Below are positions 12,067-21,494 of a stretch of 64,000 nucleotides of DNA, piece by piece. The DNA lies in NCBI RefSeq assembly GCF_052324685.1, contig NC_135222.1, positions 3,733,760-3,797,759 on the forward strand. The letters run 5' to 3'. The DNA comes from Brachyhypopomus gauderio (lineage: Eukaryota; Chordata; Actinopteri; Gymnotiformes; Hypopomidae). The translations under genes were made by a program, and so were the position numbers. The notes below the pieces were generated by a model, which had not been told where the DNA came from, made no database searches, and saw only the letters and a list, made by a program, of their open reading frames with translations. Within the stretch, counting starts at the first letter, position 1. The number at the start of each line of letters is the position of its first letter.

Positions 12067-12389
12067 AATTGGTACCAGGAGTGGGGTATTTTCTGACTGT
12101 TAGAGGGCTAGTGCAATCAGTGGAAATACGGTGGTGGTACAGGTTGATGCCAGTGGAGTCCAGCGGAAGAGTTTCCAGAGACAAAGAAGGACCTTAATCT
12201 GCGTATCCACGTGAACTGGACTCCGGGACCGGAGTGCATATTCAACGAGCATCAGCGAAGCACACCGCCTGCTACGAAAAAAAAAACTATAACAGAGAAT
12301 TGGAGCGGGACCTCCACAGGCTATGTCCTTTTAGCTACATGGACTGAAAAGAAATCTATCTAGAACTGAATTGAATGTAATTTCTAGAA

Positions 12390-12893
12390 ATGTCTGATGT
12401 GGAGGAAGTAGCTCATGCTGCTAGTGGAGATGCTAGTGCTGGAAGTAATATGGGCGATATCCAGCAGCAAATTCAAGAACTCAGTAGACAGCATGGAGAG
12501 GCCATGGCTGCTATAGCTAGATTAAATACAGGGTCTTCAAGATCTTACATTTACGTACCAAGAGAGAGACACATTCAGCCTTTCAGTGGAGACTTGGGTA
12601 AGGATGGGAGACCTGTTGATGAGTTTATTGAAGAAGTAGAGAGCGTTTTACGAGGTAGGGATCAGCCTGTTGAGGATCAGGCAGACTATGTACTCTCTCT
12701 GTTACGGGGAGCCGCCTTGGAGGAAGTGAGGTTGCAGACAGGTGAAGGGTCAAAGCAGCCTAGTGGCATCTTTACATGTTTGAGAGCTGCATTTAGGGAG
12801 AAACGCAGTGTATCTCAGTTGTTACATACTTTCTATGGCCGCGAACAGTTAGATGGTGAGGACCTTCGAACCTATTCGCATGCACTGTCATAG
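12390..12893 (+). CDS. Gag N-terminal part, stopped by in-frame TAG
   Basis: Open frame of 167 codons encoding the capsid-type start of Gag, the structural protein that forms the retrotransposon particle. It begins MSDVEEVAHAASGD; the middle holds a capsid-like helical region (QPFSGD...VDEFIEEVE, then SLLRGAALEEV). It ends at TAG (12891-12893). The next open frame is in the same phase three bases later and continues the capsid with no gap, so the stop lies inside gag, well before the zinc knuckle. That position differs from the gag-pol junction where programmed readthrough is known. A single C-to-T change from a Gln codon is the simplest explanation; stop-codon suppression is the alternative. 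Confidence 0.85.
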   Translation: MSDVEEVAHAASGDASAGSNMGDIQQQIQELSRQHGEAMAAIARLNTGSSRSYIYVPRERHIQPFSGDLGKDGRPVDEFIEEVESVLRGRDQPVEDQADYVLSLLRGAALEEVRLQTGEGSKQPSGIFTCLRAAFREKRSVSQLLHTFYGREQLDGEDLRTYSHALS

Positions 12894-12896
12894 ATA

Positions 12897-15800
12897 ATGA
12901 CATCTATACTGAAGCAGTATCCAAACACTGTGTCGGATGAGAAGGTTGTCATTAGAGACCAGTTTGTGGAAGGGGTGAGGGATGCCAGTCTTAGAAGAGA
13001 ATTACGTAAGTTTGTGAGAGAGAAACCACAGTCAACCTTCATTGAAGTAAGAGAGGAAGCCCTTACATGGTCCTCAGAGGAAGACAAGCCCAGTGCCAAG
13101 GGGGCAAGGAATAGGAGTGTAGTGTCAGATGATCTGTCAGAAGCCAGGTGTTCTAACATTGACTTACCAGTTAAGCCCACGGTGACTTTGGATGACGTAC
13201 TTAGGATAGTGACAGAGCAGGGGAAGGCGATCAGTGAGTTAACCTATGCGGTTAAAGAACTCACCCTGACCAAGGCTAAGACTGAGCATGTTGTCCGTAG
13301 GCAAGAGATGGAACCTAAGTTCACTGAGGATGGGCAGCCCATTTGCTTTAAATGCAATGGTGTGGGGCATATCGCTCGGAATTGTGCCCAACGACGGAAG
13401 GGGTTTCCTAGCTCCCCACAGTCTTCAGTCGAACCTGCAGCTGCCATGAACAATGCAGTGCTAGGAAAGGCTATAGGCTCTCTTGACGCAGAGGCCAGTC
13501 GTAGCAGGCTGTTAGAGCGCGCTGTTGGTACCTGCCCGGTGGTAGATGTTAAAATCGGGGGAGTTAGTGTTACATGTTTACTTGATACTGGCAGTCAAGT
13601 TAGCACAATAACGGAAAGCTTCTTTAGACAGAATCTTTTTGGGGATGATGAAGATATGCTGTCCACATCTAATTGGCTCAAGATCACAGCTGCCAACGGC
13701 CTAGACATCCCATATTTAGGGTACCTTGAGTTGGACGTTGAAACTATGGGTATGATCATACCGGAATGTGCCTTCTTAGTGGTGAAGGATACAGAGAATG
13801 CTCCTGTGGTCCCAGGGCTCATCGGTATGAATATTATCAGCCGCTGTCGGCAGTTGGTACATGCAAGGTTTGACACAAAACTTGGTGAACAGTTACAATC
13901 AGACTGGAGAGAGGCATTTCAGCGGGCCCAAAGTGCTAACAGTGCTCATAAAGCTGTATTTGTTAGAGTGGCCGGAAGAGATGCAGTACACGTACCAGCT
14001 TCGTCAGTTGCTACCGTAATGGCCAAGGGGCGAGTGGATGTCTCCCTCGCACATTGTAATGGTATGTTACTGGAGCCAGTAAGCGCGCCCCTACCTGGTG
14101 GTCTGAGTCCTCTTCCATCCATTCTCTCAGGTAGGAATCAAGTGTTTCCGGTGCAGGTGGTAAATCTTTCTCAGGAAGATGTTTGGCTGAATCCCAGAAC
14201 TCGATTAGGCGTTTTGTCGCCGGTGGAGGATGTGAGTACTGGCGATGCCTGTGAAGTTCAGTTCCAGCGTATTTCGGCTAAGGTAGAGCAGATCACGGTT
14301 GGCATTAAAGCCTCCCAGCTACCTAAGGGTAAACCTGACCAACTACTAGGGAAGTTGCACATAGGTGGGACTGATGAGCAAAAAGCTGAGCTGAGCACTC
14401 TGTGTAGTCGATTCTCTGACATCTTCGCGGTTGAGGATGATGACCTGGGATACACAGACCGGGTCCAGCATGAGATTCATTTAACTGATGATATCCCAGT
14501 ATCACAGCCCTATAGGCGCATACCGCCTACTCAGTACAAAGAAGTTAGGGAGCACATCTCTCAGCTGCTGAAGAAGGGAGTGATTGAGGAAAGTAGCAGT
14601 GCTTATGCTTCACCCGTTGTCCTGGTCAGGAAATCTGATGGTAGTTTGAGGCTTTGTGTCGACTATAGACGATTAAATGCGAAGACAAAACGTGATGTTT
14701 TCCCACTGCCCAGGATAGATGAAAGTTTTGATGCATTGCGGGAGGCTAGGTTTTTCTCAACGATAGATTTAGCTAGTGGGTACCACCAGGTCGCAGTACG
14801 TGAATGTGATAAGCCTAAGACAGCTTTTACCACTCCTTTTGGGACATACCAGTACTTGCGTATGCCTTTTGGCGTGTGTAACGGTCCCGCAACATTTCAG
14901 CGTCTGATGCAGTCCACCATGAATGACCTAGTGTTCCAGATCATGCTGGTTTACCTTGATGACATATTGGTGTACTCCCAGATTTTCAGTGAACACTTGG
15001 AGAGGCTAGAGACTGTATTTACTAGGTTGAAAGATACCGGCCTTAAAGTAAAGCTTGAGAAGTGTCATTTTTTGCAAGAACAGGTTTGTTTCCTGGGCCA
15101 TGAGATATCAGCACAAGGCATTGGAACAGATCCAGGAAAAATTGCAGCTGTCAAACAGTGGAAGATTCCAAGCTCAGTGAAGGAGTTGCGGTCTTTCTTG
15201 GGTTTCTGTAGTTATTACAGAAGATTTATTGAGGGCTTCTCAAACATCGCTGGGCCACTTCATGATGTTGTCACTTTGTGTCTTCAGGAAGGCAATGCGG
15301 CATGGAAGAACAGAGGATTTGAGTCTTTGTGGTCCAAGGAGTGCCAAGCATCCTTTGAATTGCTAAAGGAAAAGCTGACCTCTGCCCCTATCCTAGGCTA
15401 TGCTCACTTCACTCTTCCTTTCATGGTGGAGACTGATGCCAGTAACCAGGGCTTAGGTGCCGTGCTATATCAAGTTCAGGATGATGGGAAGAGGGTCATA
15501 GCATACGCCAGTAGGAGGCTGCGCAATGCAGAAAAGAACGATCGGAATTATAGCAGTATGAAGCTTGAACTGCTAGCTCTAAAATGGGCTATCACAGAGA
15601 AGTTCAGGGGGTATCTCCTAGGATCAAAATTTGTTGTTTATACAGACAATAACCCCCTCTGCCACCTTAAAACCGCCAAGCTGGGTGCCCTCGAGCAGAG
15701 ATGGATGGCTCAGTTAGCTGTATTTGATTTTGAGGTTAAATACCGGCCAGGTAGACAAAACGCAGCAGCTGATGCCCTCTCTAGGCAGCCATTAGCAGGG

Positions 15801-17726
15801 GAGCCTGATGGTGAGGGAGCAGAGTATGATGGTTGCGTTGCTATCTGTAATGTGGTGAATAAGGGAACTCCTTTAGACCCTGAGATGGTAGCGGCTGGGC
15901 TCAATTGTTGTAAGATCAGACAGATTCGCGCCTTAGAATCTGGGGTGACTAGTGAGGATAATGTGCCTCGATATAACACCGCTACCTTTCCTAGTTACAC
16001 TAAGGTGCAGCTTGCTCACTTCCAGGCCCATGACCCTACTCTGCAGGTTTTTAGAAACTTCTGGGACAGAAAGAAATTACCCAGTAGTCAGGAGAGGCCT
16101 TCTCTGGATAGGACAGTGAAGTGCTTATTAAAACAGTGGAAGCACATACAAGAAAGAGATGGGTTACTGTACCGGGTTGTGGCTGATTCTCAGTATGGTG
16201 AGTGCAAGCAACTACTGCTGCCTCTTCGTCTTAAGACAGAAGTATTGGAGGGTGTTCATGATAACATGGGGCATCAAGGGATTGAACGAACCTTGGGTCT
16301 GCTGAGGCCTAGATGCTTCTGGGTAGGAATGCATCAGGATGTAGAACAATGGGTGAAAAGGTGTCAGAGGTGTATCTTAACTAAAATGCCTCAGCCAAGG
16401 ATACACCCTCCGGCAAAATCTTTTCTAGCTTCACGCCCTCTTGAAGTTGTGGCAGTGGATTTCACAGTTCTTGAACCAGCTTCAGATGGCCGTGAGAATG
16501 TCCTAGTGGTGACTGATGTGTTCACCAAATTCACACAGGCATTTCCTACCAGAGACCAGAGGGCTGAGACCACTGCTAAGCTTCTTCTTAAAGAGTGGTT
16601 CATGAAGTATGGGGTGCCCGAGAGGTTGCATTCAGATCAGGGCCGAAATTTTGAAAGCGAGGTGATTGCCGAGTTGTGTAGGCTATACGGAATTAAAAAA
16701 ACACGAACCACACCGTATCACCCCCAAGGAAACGCGCAATGTGAGCGGTTCAACAGAACCCTCCATGATTTAATGCGTGCCCTCAGCCCTGAGAAGAAAC
16801 GGCGTTGGTCAGAACACCTTCCAGAGGTTGTTTATGCTTATAATGTCACACCTCATGCCACCACAGGATACTCGCCATACTTTTTGCTCTTTGGAGTTGA
16901 CCCTCATCTCCCAGTAGATGCCCTGTTGGGACGGGAAGAGGTAGTGAGTCAAAAGCATGACTGGTTAGCTATCCACCAAAAGAGACTGAGAGAGGCTCAT
17001 GAAAAGGCTAAAGAGTACATGGAGCGCAAAGCAGCAGAGAGGATATCGATGCTTAATGACAAGGTGTATTGTCCGCCCATCGATGTCGGACAGCTTGTTT
17101 ACTTGCGTCATAGGCCCACAGGCAGAAATAAAATCCAAGATTCATGGAGTCCTGCAGAGTACCGAGTGGTTGAAGTTCAGGGCACTACACATGCTGTTGA
17201 GCCCGTGGAAGGTGGGCCTCTTAGGAGAGTGCATAGGGCTGATTTGCGTCCGTGTGTGAACCCTGTAATTATGCCTCGATCTAAAGGGAACCTTACACCT
17301 AGAGACCTGGGCGGAGCAGAAGCTCTAGTTGAAGAGTCAGGGTTGGAGTTTTCTGAACCAGAGTGTCTAGTACTTGAGACTGTGAATCATACAAGCCTCA
17401 GAGATGGGGAAGGAACAAACATGGACCCTGTCTCAGCTGGTGGCACCGGTGCAGATTGTGATGATGAGCCTGTGCACGAGCAACCTGGGTTCCATCATGT
17501 GGAGGGAGAGCTTACAGCGTCATTACATCCTGAGGGTATTGTTGACCCTGTAGCGGAACTCTCTGAGTTTCGTCAGGGAGATGGAGACTGTACAGGGACA
17601 GTACGCGTGGAGGGTGATGTAGCAGAACCCGCAAGTTGTAGGCTAATACCTGCACCCAGAAGAAGTAAAAGAGTTAATGCTGGTCTTCATTCCAACCCAT
17701 ACCATGAACCAAGAACAACTTGTTAG
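12897..17726 (+). CDS. Gag C-terminus and Pol polyprotein
   Basis: A frame of 1609 codons in the same phase as the upstream gag frame. Domains in order: the rest of capsid (1-120); CCHC zinc knuckle CFKCNGVGHIARNC (150-163); aspartic protease with LLDTGS (Asp at 230); reverse transcriptase (about 530-760) with YLDD (686-689); RNase H starting around VETDAS (Asp at 847); integrase zinc domain (His 1121 and 1126, Cys pair near 1156-1159); and integrase core with Asp1188, Asp1247 and Glu1283, the expected D-D35-E spacing. A GPY/F-like C-terminal region follows (about 1395-1455), then an acidic tail. No frameshift or missing catalytic residue is seen. The true start is not the Met at 12897; this is a continuation of gag after the stop. 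The clade within Gypsy is not resolved. Confidence 0.95.
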   Translation: MTSILKQYPNTVSDEKVVIRDQFVEGVRDASLRRELRKFVREKPQSTFIEVREEALTWSSEEDKPSAKGARNRSVVSDDLSEARCSNIDLPVKPTVTLDDVLRIVTEQGKAISELTYAVKELTLTKAKTEHVVRRQEMEPKFTEDGQPICFKCNGVGHIARNCAQRRKGFPSSPQSSVEPAAAMNNAVLGKAIGSLDAEASRSRLLERAVGTCPVVDVKIGGVSVTCLLDTGSQVSTITESFFRQNLFGDDEDMLSTSNWLKITAANGLDIPYLGYLELDVETMGMIIPECAFLVVKDTENAPVVPGLIGMNIISRCRQLVHARFDTKLGEQLQSDWREAFQRAQSANSAHKAVFVRVAGRDAVHVPASSVATVMAKGRVDVSLAHCNGMLLEPVSAPLPGGLSPLPSILSGRNQVFPVQVVNLSQEDVWLNPRTRLGVLSPVEDVSTGDACEVQFQRISAKVEQITVGIKASQLPKGKPDQLLGKLHIGGTDEQKAELSTLCSRFSDIFAVEDDDLGYTDRVQHEIHLTDDIPVSQPYRRIPPTQYKEVREHISQLLKKGVIEESSSAYASPVVLVRKSDGSLRLCVDYRRLNAKTKRDVFPLPRIDESFDALREARFFSTIDLASGYHQVAVRECDKPKTAFTTPFGTYQYLRMPFGVCNGPATFQRLMQSTMNDLVFQIMLVYLDDILVYSQIFSEHLERLETVFTRLKDTGLKVKLEKCHFLQEQVCFLGHEISAQGIGTDPGKIAAVKQWKIPSSVKELRSFLGFCSYYRRFIEGFSNIAGPLHDVVTLCLQEGNAAWKNRGFESLWSKECQASFELLKEKLTSAPILGYAHFTLPFMVETDASNQGLGAVLYQVQDDGKRVIAYASRRLRNAEKNDRNYSSMKLELLALKWAITEKFRGYLLGSKFVVYTDNNPLCHLKTAKLGALEQRWMAQLAVFDFEVKYRPGRQNAAADALSRQPLAGEPDGEGAEYDGCVAICNVVNKGTPLDPEMVAAGLNCCKIRQIRALESGVTSEDNVPRYNTATFPSYTKVQLAHFQAHDPTLQVFRNFWDRKKLPSSQERPSLDRTVKCLLKQWKHIQERDGLLYRVVADSQYGECKQLLLPLRLKTEVLEGVHDNMGHQGIERTLGLLRPRCFWVGMHQDVEQWVKRCQRCILTKMPQPRIHPPAKSFLASRPLEVVAVDFTVLEPASDGRENVLVVTDVFTKFTQAFPTRDQRAETTAKLLLKEWFMKYGVPERLHSDQGRNFESEVIAELCRLYGIKKTRTTPYHPQGNAQCERFNRTLHDLMRALSPEKKRRWSEHLPEVVYAYNVTPHATTGYSPYFLLFGVDPHLPVDALLGREEVVSQKHDWLAIHQKRLREAHEKAKEYMERKAAERISMLNDKVYCPPIDVGQLVYLRHRPTGRNKIQDSWSPAEYRVVEVQGTTHAVEPVEGGPLRRVHRADLRPCVNPVIMPRSKGNLTPRDLGGAEALVEESGLEFSEPECLVLETVNHTSLRDGEGTNMDPVSAGGTGADCDDEPVHEQPGFHHVEGELTASLHPEGIVDPVAELSEFRQGDGDCTGTVRVEGDVAEPASCRLIPAPRRSKRVNAGLHSNPYHEPRTTC

Positions 17727-17859
17727 GCTATTTCTTTGGGTCCAGAAGTATTCTTCCAAGAGTTGACCAGTTTAGGTACTGTTTTCTTCAGAGAAGCGGT
17801 TAAAGAGGTTAGAACTCTGTATTAAGTCATCGTGGACGATGACATTAAGCAGGGGAGAA

Positions 17860-18288
17860 TGTGGCCAAGTGGAACATGACTTTTATTTTCTTCCCTTCTG
17901 TGCATAAGTTAGTATGGGCTTTTATTTTGACACCTTTTTCTGTGGGTTGGTACTGGCAAGAGTAGGAAGTTGCACAGCGCGATTTGCGAGTATGGATTCA
18001 GCAGTGTGATATAGAGCTCCATTTTGAACAATCATCCAGACAACGTGGTGTTGGAAGTGGCTATCTGGTAGAGGTAGAGGCCATTGGTTGTATAAGAGTA
18101 GAAACCATTACCGTATTTCCTTTGATTGTATTTTATTTTGTTTTAGTCAGTTAAAGTGTACACACCACTTTCATTTTGTAGCCCCTTCCGACCGCTACTC
18201 TTACATATGTGTAGCAGTCAGAATAAACCCTCCAAATAAGGTTTGTGTGTCCAGTGTTGGTTTCTAAGCAAAAGTAGGACACACCACA
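17860..18288 (+). repeat. 3' LTR of the Gypsy element
   Basis: Same length and sequence as the left LTR. It is preceded by the purine tract AGGGGAGAA and followed by the TAAA target duplication. Confidence 0.93.
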
Positions 18289-18309
18289 TAAAGAAGACTG
18301 ATGTGAACT

Positions 18310-19330
18310 GATGGGAGTTTCACCCTGTCTGTGGGCCTGTGCAGATCAGCTCCCATCTGTCTTTACACCTTCAACAAGTCACTGGAACTGTGCAAACCTC
18401 CTGTTTTGCCTATATCCAAAAAACCATCACATTATTTAATGATTGCAGACCTGTTGCCCTGACCTCTGTGGTCATAAAATACTTTGAGAAACACAACCCC
18501 CTGCAGGACTCCCTGCAGTTTATATACTGGGCCAATAGCTTGGTGGATGAAACGGTGAACATGGGACTTCAACTAATCCTTCAGCACCCTGAACTTAACG
18601 AAGTATGCACTTGTTCTTGGATTTCAGCTTGGCATTGAATATTACCAGCCCAGCACAATTACTTAGCAAACTCATTTCACTTGGAGTGCTGGCTTCAAAC
18701 AGCAACATCCAACAGCATCCTCGCTGGCAGAAAACAGCCAGGGAGATTGGGAAAGTTCATCTCAAGAGGGTTATGAATTCTCCTCACTGCTGTCCTCAAA
18801 GCCACAGCAACATGGAGCTGAACACAGGGAAAACTGTGGAGATGACATTAGACTTCAGTCCCCCAGCCCTGCAAATATTTACGATCCTTCAAGTCCTTTG
18901 AGTCCTTCAAGTTCCTGGATACCACATTGACCAAGGACTTGAAGTTAGCTCCATCATCAACATTAGTTCCATCATCAAGAGAACCCTGCAGAGGATGTAG
19001 TTTGTGCTTCAGCTGAGGAAGTTCAACCTGCATCATGAGCTGAAGATCCAGTTCTAAACCATCATAGAATCTGTTGTCACCATGTTCATTACAATGTGGG
19101 GCAGCTATGTCACCAAGCATGACCTACACAGACCGATATGCAGTCATAGACCATTTGTGTTACGTTTCCTACACTGCTGGGTCTGTACACTTCTAGAATC
19201 AGGAGGTGTGCAGAATAAATTACAACTGACCCGTCATTCCCAGACCCTGATCTGCTTTCACCTGTTCCGGCACCATCCCTCAGGCCAGCACATTAGACAA
19301 AAGAGGATCATGACAGCCTAGCTACAGAGA
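18310..19330 (+). mobile_element. CR1/L2-like LINE remnant (RT)
   Basis: Translated plus-strand fragments show non-LTR reverse transcriptase signatures broken by frameshifts and stops: NDCRPVALTSV (near 18430), a DPLQF-like block, LDFSLALN (a decayed DFSSAFN) near 18610, then later blocks resembling the LRKFN and ESVVTMFITMW C-terminal parts (18990-19110). It starts just right of the Gypsy target duplication, so the Gypsy element may have inserted next to or into it. Confidence 0.75.
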
Positions 19331-20399
19331 AGCTTGTTTCCATATGCCATAAAACATCTCAATACACATAACACTCCATAATACACATAATTACACACAT
19401 TAACATTTCATTTAATCTAATCTTGGTCCTGACACTTCACCTGTATCTGCCTTATATTCCCTAATTCTTATGTGGGCTAATATATTAATTTATGTACTTA
19501 TTCATTCTAGATTAACATGTTCAAACTGTGGCACTCAGCATTTTTAGCAACTGTGGCCAGCTGCACATGTAAAGTATACTACAGGTATGACTATGTGTAT
19601 TTGTTTATGTCTGTGTGTGAAAGCATGATTCTGAATGAGATTGAAGATCAATTTAATGTAATTAAATTAGCATCATTAATGACCAAGGCAGACAGAGATA
19701 TATGGTCAGTTTCCAGTGTTGCTTTAGAGGCATTCAGTGCCAATCATCTGGTTTTCCTGCGCGTTACCCAGCACAGCATTGAGTACAACACAATGTGCTG
19801 GCAGATTACAGGGTTCACCTGTGTTGCGTGATAACTGTCCTCTGGAACTTCACATGCCCCTGAATGTTATCACGCTTTGTACTGTAAAATAAAACCTACT
19901 ATTCCTTGGTTCCTGCTGCGAACAAACCTTAGGGTCCTGGAGCTTATTCATTCTGTGTAAATGTAAGGTCTCAAACTAGAAGGGTTCTGGTTCCTTATTG
20001 GAGGAAAAAGTTATAGGATGTTTTATAACGCCATAGCTGTATAGCAAGCAATCAAATATTTTTTTTACGAGGAGGGTGGCAGAGGAAGGGGGGGGAGGGG
20101 TAAATAACAGACACCTCATGAAGAAGGTAAATACTCTGCATGTATTATAGCTAACTAGCATGAATTTTGTCCACTGCTTGCCATCAAGCTGTTGTTAAGT
20201 CATAGTAGCTAGCGAGTTGTATTTTCTTTAATTTACAGCAGGGGGCACTAACGTGGTGCCCGCGAGGACGTCATGAGTCGCCCACGGGCTTGTTTTAAAA
20301 ATAGCTCACTATAGTGCCATGCACCAAAGCGCTGCATCGTTTATGTTTTTGCTACTATTATAGATTGTCTGCGGCCAGGCAAAACTCAAAACTCAACTT
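19331..20399. other. No gene seen
   Basis: AT-rich sequence. A 104-codon plus-strand frame at 19517-19831 is not recognised and lacks splice or domain support. Confidence 0.5.
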
Positions 20400-20965
20400 G
20401 CCCCTCTGAACCATTTCACCTGTGCGCTTTACTCAATATGCCATGTTTCCAGTTAGATTTGAGGCATAAAATGATGCTGGGCCAGGCCAAAGTCAGGTGT
20501 CTCATACATATAGGAACTAGTTATGTATGATGCAATTGAGGTTTGCCTGGCCCAAGACATTACAGGCATCCAGCATACTTCTGAGCTTGCCCCTCTGAAC
20601 CATTTTACCTGCGCGCTTTACTCAATATGCCATGTTTCCTGTTAGATTTGAGAAATAAATTGATGTCGGGCCAGGCCAAAATGAGGTTTCTCTTACAGAT
20701 AGTAACGCATAGTTATCATACAGATAGTTATAACACATTATAGGCATACAGCAAGCCTCTGAACCATTTCAGTGCGCTTTCTGTGCGCTTAACTACTCAA
20801 TATGCCGTGTTTCCAGATAGATTTGATGTTGGATCAGGCTAAAATGAGGTTCCTCTCATTTTAGGGATTGACCTGTTCTTCATGATGTATTTGTTATTTC
20901 TCTGGCCCACCATCAATAAGGCCTTCAATAAGCCTCTGAACCTCTGATTCCCAAGGCGCTTTAAA
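20400..20965. repeat. Tandem repeat, period about 165-190 bp
   Basis: The marker CCTCTGAACCATTT...ACTCAATATGCC(A/G)TGTTTCC recurs near 20403, 20592 and 20757, with a fourth partial start near 20936. Each unit also contains GGCCAGGC(C) AAA and ATGAGGT blocks. Units have diverged by substitutions and indels. Confidence 0.75.
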
Positions 20966-21099
20966 ATTTAACACAGGTAGAAGTCACAAACAACCAATCA
21001 CACACACATCGGCAGCCAATTGCGCACAGCGTACTCTCTACCGGAAGCCACAGCCCCCTGGGGGACTGAATGGGGTGCAGGAAGCGGAGAGAGGACAGA

Positions 21100-21375
21100 C
21101 CCTAGTGACAGAGCACCATCCACCACTGGGCACACAAGCACACACTCAGACACTACTTTTTATTGAACATAGAGACACACACTCAGGGAGAATTTGTCAG
21201 GGACTGCCAATTTACCAAACCTCCATGTTTTTGGACTGTGGGAGGAAACCGGAGATCCCGGAGGAAACCCACGCAGACACGGGGAGAACATGGAAACTCC
21301 ACTCAGATAGGGACTTGAACCCAAGACCCCAGTGCTGAGAGGCAAACGTGCTAACCACCAAGCCACCGTGTTGCC
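21100..21375 (-). mobile_element. tRNA-derived SINE
   Basis: Minus-strand head resembles a tRNA: an A-box-like GTGGCTTGGTGGTTAGCACG, then a B box GGGTTCAAGTCC. It is followed by the body widely seen in teleost genomes (ACGGGGAGAACATG / GGAGGAAACC on the plus strand). The exact tail end is uncertain. Confidence 0.75.
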
Positions 21376-21452
21376 CATCATCATGTATTTTGTGTGTGTA
21401 ACCTTCACTGAGTGCCCTGGTTTTCTGATTCTGGACTGTTTTATGGAATACG
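21376..21452 (+). repeat. LTR-like fragment, also at 38811
   Basis: About 75 bp beginning ATCATCATGTATT and ending TATGGAATACG recurs at 38808-38880 with few differences. The 38.8-kb copy continues into an AATAAA, suggesting both are pieces of one LTR family. Confidence 0.65.
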
Positions 21453-21494
21453 CTCAGTATGCAGGACGATTGGGCAACGCACCACGAAAGGATG

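Larger units (their letters stand above)
11638..18288 (+). mobile_element. Ty3/Gypsy LTR retrotransposon, nearly intact
   Basis: A 6.65-kb element with two 429-bp LTRs (11638-12066 and 17860-18288) that appear identical base for base, implying very recent insertion. They run from TGTGGCC to CACCACA. A primer-binding site TGGTACCAGGAGTGGGG (12070-12086) follows the left LTR, and a purine tract AGGGGAGAA (17851-17859) precedes the right LTR. The target duplication is 4 bp, TAAA (11634-11637 and 18289-18292). Gene order protease, RT, RNase H, integrase places it in Ty3/Gypsy. The only coding defect seen is one amber codon in gag. Confidence 0.95.
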
